DNA of 15,443 bases from Paraglomus occultum (taxonomy: Eukaryota; Glomeromycota; Glomeromycetes; Paraglomerales; Paraglomeraceae), in assembly GCA_910592205.1 (NCBI GenBank), contig CAJVPJ010000857.1, forward strand, positions 1-15,443. Direction: 5' to 3'. Positions 8,745-15,443 of the stretch are shown here, piece after piece (position 1 is the first letter of the stretch; each line of letters begins with the position of its first letter). The notes below the pieces were generated by a model that was given only the letters and a program-made list of their open reading frames with translations, searched no databases and was not told the origin of the DNA. Position numbers and translations under genes: made by a program.

Positions 8745-11170
8745 ATGTCGTCGTCACTAGTTCCAAAAGTTAGGGACATGCGTAGTCCAGCAGTTGACAA
8801 CTTGATTCAATCCTCGTTGGAAAGCGAAAAAGAATTCTTAAGACTTGAATGGATTCCTTGCTCACAAATTATCGACAGAACGTCAAGCCAAGTTGACACT
8901 ATTCATTACGCTGTTCGCAAGCGAACACATGATCGTAGTGATAGCGATGATAGAACGATGGTTATGCTGCTATTCCTTGCAAGTAGCGAAGAATGTACAC
9001 CAACACTGGTGAGTGAGTTTGCCAGATTATACTCACTGCTGCCAACACACAAGTACAACAATAACATTGATATTGATCGGTTCGGACGATATGCAAATTG
9101 GCTTGATCATCGTAACAAACTCATAATGGGATTTACCGAATATGATAATAACTATTACATGGTTGCTGATAAAAAGTTTCATCATTGTTATTCTCGATAT
9201 GGATTCTGCGCTGCATGTGGAATACTCCGATGTAGCCCCGTGTGGTGCATTTGCGGTTATAAACAATTATCCAGTGGATGGACCAGCAACAACATACAAC
9301 TTGATGAGTTTATAAAGAAATCTCAATTGCAAACAAACTCGCCAAATAATGCTTATTTGGAATGGATTCCATTCGATTGTATTAGTGATAAGGGATATGG
9401 TGTATACTTGAATGGTCTACCTATTTATACTCGTGTTGGATTGATTCCACTTGAGATAACAGATGAGACACATGATTTATATTATGCCGAGGTAAACTAT
9501 TTACTTATGCGTCATGTTTATTGAATAGTTTAAATAATTATTGACTTATTATTATGTATTATTCCACTAGTTATGTGATAAGCATCCTGATATTCTTAAC
9601 ACGGATGCTTGGGTTACCATCGGATTTACATATGATGAGTGGGAAGAAAAGTATTATCTCATAGAAGATTATTATGGGGATGAATTATGTCTGGCGTGTA
9701 CAAAAAAATTAGACTCCACGATAAACGCATTCTGTTATTATTGTAAAGCCCCACGATCTCATAATTGGACTACAGGCAACAGGACGTTGGATTCATTCAT
9801 TATGGAATCATGGAGTAATATAACTGACGTATATGATGCATATATACAATGGATAGAGTATTCCGCATTGATGAACGTACGAGAAATGACCTCATTACGC
9901 CATGAATGCACACATACAGCAGATTGGTTAGATCCAGTGATAAATAAATCGATCAAAGTGACACTCAAGCAGATCAGTGATACCCAGTCGCATAATATTC
10001 ATCAGGTAAATTATTTCACGTGTAAAAATAATGCAAATAGTAATAGTATTAAACATTGATTGTTTTATTAATTTTATTGTTTACTCAAATAGCTAACTCT
10101 GGAATACCCAAAGATATTAAGTCCTGATAATGTTTGGATAGTCGGAATTACTCAAGAACCGTCCACTCGGAGATATTATTTGGTTTTCTACTATAACATA
10201 CGTACTATAATGGACAGGTTTATACAACTTGACGAAAACATCATGTACGTGCAATACAGCGACTTTTATGAAATCAAAGAGATTGGGTCTGGTGGTTATA
10301 GAACAGTCTATGTTGCCAAATGTGAAGCCGATTCGGGTCTACCAGAAACTGCTATGCTCAAACGTTTTAAGAATTTTGATCAAACATCTGAATTATTTGT
10401 CAATGAGGTGAGTTAATTTTTGACAGTATTAGTATTAGTATTAATTAAAATAGTATTTAATCTGACTCTATACTTATTTTGATGACTAGTTCGTAAACCA
10501 TGTCAAGTGCGCTATTCAGCTTGAAATTTATGGAGTTACGCAGAACCCAGAAACAGAAGAATGCATTATTGTTATGCAACATGTTAACAATGGTAATCTT
10601 TTTTCTTATTTGCAGCAAAATATTAACGAATTGACATGGAGAGCGAAGTTAGGTCATTTGCATGTTATTGCATTTGATCTTAAAACTATTCATCGTGCGG
10701 GATTAATACATTGTAATCTTCATGGCGGAAACATACTTTTTGGTGATAACCATAAACCACATATATGCGACTTTGGCTATTCTCAGTTGGCGAATTCACA
10801 TCAACAGAATTTAACCACCACCATTCAAACTATTTCACCCTTTACTGCACCGGAAGTTATTCATACTCGCAAATTTACGACAAAGTCAGACATATATTCT
10901 TTTGGTATTATTATGCATTTGATGGCTACTGGTGAACCACCTTTTAGAGATAAAGAGTTCGACAGAGATTTAGTAAGTGATATTATGGGCGGACTACGAC
11001 CGTCGATGCCTGATTCTGCACCAGAGAAATACAAGAAACTTGCTGAGCAGTGTTGTGATGCTGATGCTGATATGCGACCTGATGCACAGAGACTTCAGTA
11101 TGAGATTGATAGGCTTATCAAAGAGATGGACAAGGACAGTAATGCATGGCAAGCTTTTACCTACAGGTGA
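8745..11170 (+). CDS. TKL-type pseudokinase with tandem degenerate N-lobe/zinc-ribbon units
   Basis: Exons are 8745-9491, 9571-10005, 10093-10407 and 10490-11170. The introns are 79, 87 and 82 nt, all GT-AG and phase 0, and the product has 725 residues. The start is the first in-frame ATG (A at -3). The C-terminal kinase domain (about 450-710) has Gly loop IGSGGYRTVY (458-467), beta-3 K484, a probable alpha-C Glu (E499), CDFG (D593), APE (619-621), SDIYSFG (D633) and late R695. The catalytic loop reads IHCNLHGGN, so N575 replaces the HRD aspartate. N-terminal to it, three degraded copies of the leader plus N-lobe repeat. Each has an LDxFI-like helix, a WIPF/WIEY strand, a beta-3/alpha-C remnant, and then GFT/GIT-x-YYxV (129-140, 268-279, 413-425). 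Cys clusters follow copy 1 (C155, C158, C163, C168, C170) and copy 2 (C289, C292, C304, C307). I infer a scaffold or regulatory protein of an expanded fungal kinase family; the partner is unknown. The kinase assignment is firm and the repeat reading is inference. Confidence 0.9.
9009..9080 (+). other. Putative exonised intron inside the kinase-like gene
   Basis: At the position where units 2, 3 and 4 have an intron, unit 1 continues in frame through GTGAGT, the same six bases as the unit 4 donor at 10408. Unit 1 carries 43 residues between this point and the end of its GFT motif, against 20, 20 and 17 in the others. The surplus is about 23-26 codons, close to intron length. The 72-nt block ends GATCGG, one base away from an AG acceptor. 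This is inference; a 45-nt optional intron ending at CACAAG (9053) is an alternative. Confidence 0.4.
10425..10442 (+). repeat. Hexamer tandem repeat in an intron
   Basis: Three perfect AGTATT units lie in the third intron of the kinase-like gene (10408-10489), shortly after the donor. It is probably a neutral microsatellite. Confidence 0.8.
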
Positions 11171-14100
11171 TTTGCCTAAACCGAGAAATAACTATGATTT
11201 ATGTTCAGCTGCAGGTATGTAGACAACACTTGATTATAAGTAAAAGTCAATTTACGATATTAACATTGTTTACTTCTTATGATTTAACTTTAAAGTAAGC
11301 TGTAATCGCCTCCTTCCAATTAAATGCGTGGGTGTCAAATATCGGCTGGTAACAACACGATAAAGAGTTGATTCATGTGCACGATTTGCATTGTGGTTTT
11401 CTTTTCTGTATTTTTAGTTAGTTTGTTTTACGTCAGCAGTAATAATTCTATTATTATGATTATTGTTATGATACATACAATGCTATAAAATAAATGTGAC
11501 CGTATTAATTAAATCGTTTTTGCGCGTGTAGCAATAATTACACGATGATTGGTTGTGATTTCCGAAAGCAAGTTTTCTCGGCCCACTTGCCAAAACCGCA
11601 AGGCTACATACAATGTATGCCAATAAATGTAACAAATTACTTGGGGGTGCTATTATGTCCACGACAATGTCTTACAGTAGCTGGTTGTGATTTGATGGTA
11701 TTGTTTTTCGGTTTATGCCACAATAATTAGTTTTGCGGGAGTCAATGTGGCAACGTTGTGAATTTAAAGTTTTATCTCTTAATGAAGGTCTTGTTTATGA
11801 AACCGGTCGAGCCATGACAAATTGAATATCGGGTGGTTTATCTTTTCACACTGCAAATGTGTGGCAGATGTACTGAACTTTTATCATAGTGTTTATTTTA
11901 GGCAATTGCTATCTGTTTAGTAAAGTTAAACAAATATTGTTGAGCATCATTATTATGACATTTATGTGTGTGTGGTTTGTGTACTCCACTGCATTATCTG
12001 CTGTATGATTATGATGGCTGCAATGATAATATTTAGTTGACTTACAACATTCGATTCTTACGTCGATCGAGTATTGTGTTTATTGATATCAGATGAAGTA
12101 ATTACTGTAATCTATTGAGCATAAGGAGTAAAATTTTTCATATCTGTTCAATCCTGTTATACTTAAAGGAAGATAGATCAAAGACATTGAATAATATATA
12201 TGACTGCAATATATACCGATTATTTGTCTTGATGGAAACTGTGATGCATTAGTTATCGAAATAAATTAACAGACAATAATATAATATTTAATCTAATAAT
12301 AAAAAAGTTATTTTTCTTCTCAAAAAAAGTAAATATTTTTTAAAAAAATGTCACGACAAAAGGCTTCAGTAAGGATGTAAATTAGCGACATTTTGTAAAT
12401 ACAAATTAATCCATCGATATCAATATAATCAATGGGATGCATGATTGTTAATCCTTTTCTTTATTAAAATTTATCTACTATTGGTGCAATCTTAATAAAA
12501 TTCATCTATTGATTGAGTATTAAAGGGACAATACTTACAAAAACTCAAACCATACTCATAGTGCGTTTCCGGAATACTCGATCGGCGGCTCTCGATTGCG
12601 TATTTAAACACACTTAATTTTCCGGTTTGAACATGTAGTTTCTTTTTATCACGAAAGACTGGGCAATGAACGCTGGCAATAAATAATCACCAAAACCTGT
12701 CTCTTTTGGACACACAATATTGTAGCACGATGTGATAATTATTTCAACATCCTGAAGCACATAATTTTTATTCTTATATTTTTATTACTGCGGAGTAGAA
12801 AGTAGTTCTCAAAATGTATAAATTTAACTGCTTTTTGAGCACAAGTTGTTGAATGTTTGATACATCTGAAAATGACTTGATAACAATAAAAACTATTTCT
12901 AACTCTCATTCCTAATGTTCGACAAATGAAATCCCAACGACGACAAAACGTGAATCGGCCCTGCATACTATCACTGAAATCGGTGACGATCAACCTTAAT
13001 ATTTGAATTTTAACGCATAACGAAACCTTGTTAGACATTCGTCTTAAAACTTGGTTAGCATATTGCAAGCGATTCGATATTAAAAACAATCGGTTTAAAT
13101 AGAAGGATAATAAATGCAATTTCGCTCTAAAGTCTCCTGAAGCGACTATCGTGAAGAAGGGGCATATTACTAAATAAACGTAACGATACGGCCCTATAAG
13201 ACTTCCGCTACGATGATAAAGCGCTCCTAAAATTAAAAGAGCTTTAAAACTGACGTTGTAAATTGAATCGTTCGTTATGAAAGATTATGTTTAAGAATAA
13301 ATTGAAAGCGTTCGTTATCATATAACGTTTGCTAAGAATGAGAGTTAACATGTGTTAATAATATTATTTGTATCAAAACGGGGCAAGTCTTTCCGTCGGC
13401 TCGTAACATAGTGGCTTCACTTGTGTTTCTTCGTGGCGAACAGTTAATAACTTTCTTAACCAACATAAGGCTATGTTCCGATGTTGTTAATATGAATAAG
13501 AGATATTATTATCTCTGTTATTGTATAAAACGATATGATCGTATGAAAGTATAATAATGATCGGATAATTTCGAACGTAATATTCATTTAACACATTGAT
13601 AAAGTAATCTCATTCTCATACATATTATCATCGTTACTGTTAACTGAGTATGGCTAACATCTTACCTAGGTGATGGCTCATATTGTGTAGCAGGAATGCT
13701 CATTAAAGCGTTCGACTAGTTTTGACTTCCTCTTACGAGAATGTTTATAATCGGTTTGGTTTGCTGTCCGATTTAATGAATAGGAGTTTAACTCCGATAA
13801 TGATCGGTAATATTTATAACTAATGAATTCATTAGCCTATGATAATTACATGAGTCACTTGTAACTATTCTGTTGCGATAACATTACTGCTCGAAGAGTA
13901 TTATAATATTGCTGAACTAAGTGACAAGTTAAGCTTCCTTCCCTCCTTAGAAGGAATAGTCCGGTTCGGGAAATTCGTCTATACTGTGATTATAGTTGTG
14001 AATTATAACGTAGAAGGCTATTACGAATATGGTTCGCCGCAACGGAGCCTAATTATGAAGCGACCATAGCCCATAGCGCTCACAAATATGAACGAACTTT

Positions 14101-14471
14101 AATAGGTATAACACAAATGCCTATTTTTTTTTAGACAAGCTCAGTCATGGTTTGCCTAATTGCTTTGATAACACGCTTGTAAATGTCATCTTGTTTGCTG
14201 TATTACAGCAGGAACTATCAACAGTGTTCACATCTCGAGAAAGCACTAGCTTAACCGCTGCCGCTAGAAATTGCTGTCTGATGATTGGTTCATTTCGTTA
14301 ATGTAACAATTTGTTATCATTGGTTCATTCTAACCTCATTTGTATCACATCATACAAAAATAAACAAACATCGGAATTCATCGAACTTCACTACCGCTGA
14401 CAATTTCCCCCGGAAAACTAAATACAGTTACTCAGTATTGAGAAGTCGGATCAATAAAGCTTTTGTATATT
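11171..14471. other. 3.3-kb AT-rich intergenic region
   Basis: No gene could be supported on either strand. A 61-codon + frame at 11545-11730 starts with ATG and has six cysteines, but shows no signal peptide or family. A 126-codon minus frame at 12739-13119 has no ATG at its start and a chance-like composition. Small structures include an imperfect direct repeat at 13261-13320 and a 16-bp perfect palindrome (CTAATGAATTCATTAG) near 13822. The right end presumably holds the promoter of the gene at 14472. Confidence 0.5.
13261..13320. repeat. Imperfect short direct repeat
   Basis: AATTGAATCGTTCGTTATGA at 13261-13280 resembles AATTGAAAGCGTTCGTTATCA at 13300-13320, with the copies starting 39 bp apart. 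The shared core is CGTTCGTTAT. No associated gene was seen. Confidence 0.7.
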
Positions 14472-15443
14472 ATGGACCGCGAGTACTTGTCAGGAAACAA
14501 CAAAAACAAAGGAAAGGGAAAGCAGTTTGATAATGCAGAGACTGAAGATGTGTTTGAGGAAGATTTCATCGTCTTTGAAAGTGACAATGATGATGATGAC
14601 GACCATGGACAGACGTTTACAAATCTAAGCAAGGTTGAATTAAACGAGCAACTATCTACAACTTTGGAATCAATTGTCAGCAGCAATAGTAAGAACAGAA
14701 TCAGTCATTTTATCAAATTATCCAATCTGTTAGTATTATTTGGTAACAGGTTAGAAGATGATCAATTGAGAAATGTTTTGAAAACAGTTGGAATTAATGT
14801 CACATATGATGACCATAAGATGACCACTGATATTGAACTGGAATTGCATATGTATTAACTTTAGAAACATATGGCAAGCATCTTGTCAAGATGGAGAATG
14901 ATTTACTTGAAATTTTGCATGAAAACCTTGCAAAATTGTATGACTTTCATCAATGTTGCATCAAAGTCATAAAAAAAGGTTTACACAGTCCAAGTGTTTT
15001 ATCTGCTACATTTGATGAAACTGTTAAAGTTCAAAATTACAATAATGTATTTTTATTCATGCATCTTTACAATACTCTTCATGTGATGGATGATGATAAT
15101 AAGACTGTCTGGCTTGAAATTATTGACCAACTAAAGGCTTTTTTTGCTACACTAGTTGAGGCTTTACCTAATGTGACTGGTGTTGTGACAACTACAGAAA
15201 CCCTAATAGATAACAAATTCACTGCTGAAATATATAATAAAATCCAAGAGGTTTTACAATCCAAGTTCTCTATGGGACATTGGTACAAGGAATGGAGATA
15301 TTTATACACAATGTACCAAGCATTTGTTAAGTGGTCAGCTGCTCCAATTAATAGAAATTTGATTGCTAAAGGAGAATTGATTATTATTGAGGATCTATGG
15401 AGATTTGGAGACCAAGAGTGGAATAAAGCAGTTTCAGCAAAGT
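14472..15443 (+). CDS. Unrecognised gene, 3'-truncated by the window, with a frame change
   Basis: The first frame starts at ATG 14472 and gives 128 residues to a TAA at 14856. It has a basic, Asn/Lys-rich start (residues 8-18), an acidic run with five consecutive Asp (about 37-46), and then a helical section with SHFIKLSNLLVLFG. From 14837 a second frame is open for about 200 codons to the window end. It is clearly protein-like, with TYGKHLVKMENDLLEILHEN, VWLEIIDQLKAFFATLVEAL and MGHWYKEWRYLYTMYQAFVK. Two explanations fit. One is a one-base loss near 14840-14855, which would make it a pseudogene or an assembly error. The other is a 122-nt intron, 14743-14864 (GTAACA...TTTAG, phase 1), which restores frame exactly. 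The candidate intron segment itself looks coding, which favours the first. No family was recognised. Confidence 0.55.

Noticed and set aside
10977-11222. Continuation of the kinase-like gene past 11170 through CAG|GTGATT
   Set aside because: The in-frame TGA follows directly, the kinase domain is already complete, and no downstream exon with kinase or SEL1-like sequence was found.
11545-11730. Small ATG-initiated + frame with six cysteines
   Set aside because: It has no signal peptide, no recognisable cysteine framework and no transcription signals, so it is likely chance in a long intergenic region.
12739-13119. Minus-strand frame of 126 codons
   Set aside because: It begins with TTG rather than ATG, has chance-like composition, no family resemblance and no splice or poly(A) support.

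Overview
This looks like nuclear DNA of a fungus, most likely an arbuscular-mycorrhizal (Glomeromycotina) genome related to Rhizophagus. The evidence is short GT-AG introns (79-198 nt) in AT-rich DNA, two recognisable eukaryotic housekeeping genes, and a TKL-type kinase-like gene. That gene has the CxxC ribbon / WTSxN / LDxFI / YLEWIPF leader seen in the greatly expanded kinase families of those fungi. The clade assignment rests on pattern recognition, not on a search.

Layout. 1-2976: mostly non-coding, with a 50-bp-spaced direct repeat (46-119), a short hydrophobic ORF (2017-2220) and a second spaced repeat (2591-2692). 2977-3919: two protein-like but incomplete open stretches on +. 3961-4685 (-): complete ribosomal protein eS19 (RPS19), three exons. 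4686-6090: non-coding DNA plus + strand open stretches that read like a decayed, frameshifted gene. 6135-7478 (-): complete RNA polymerase III subunit RPC5/Rpc37, four exons. 7479-8744: divergent intergenic region. 8745-11170 (+): four-exon kinase-like gene. 11171-14471: 3.3 kb with no convincing gene. 14472-15443 (+): start of an unrecognised gene that changes frame and runs off the window.

The most unusual object is the gene at 8745-11170. It ends in a full two-lobed kinase domain whose HRD catalytic motif reads HCN, so the catalytic Asp is replaced by Asn. The DFG, APE and beta-3 Lys motifs are kept. The roughly 430 residues before it are not ordinary leader. They can be read as three successive degraded copies of the same unit, each a linker helix, a WIPF-like strand and a kinase N-lobe fragment ending in GFT/GIT-x-YYxV. 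A zinc ribbon follows copies 1 and 2. Three of the four units carry a phase-0 intron at the same place, just after the alpha-C region. In the first unit the matching GTGAGT is read as coding, and about 72 nt of intron-like length has apparently become exon. This suggests repeated duplication of the 5' exons of a kinase gene, giving a tandem N-lobe array capped by a probable pseudokinase.

RPS19 and RPC5 both serve the translation machinery (ribosome, and Pol III transcription of tRNA and 5S genes). They lie on the same strand, but each has its own upstream region and there is no sign that they are co-transcribed.
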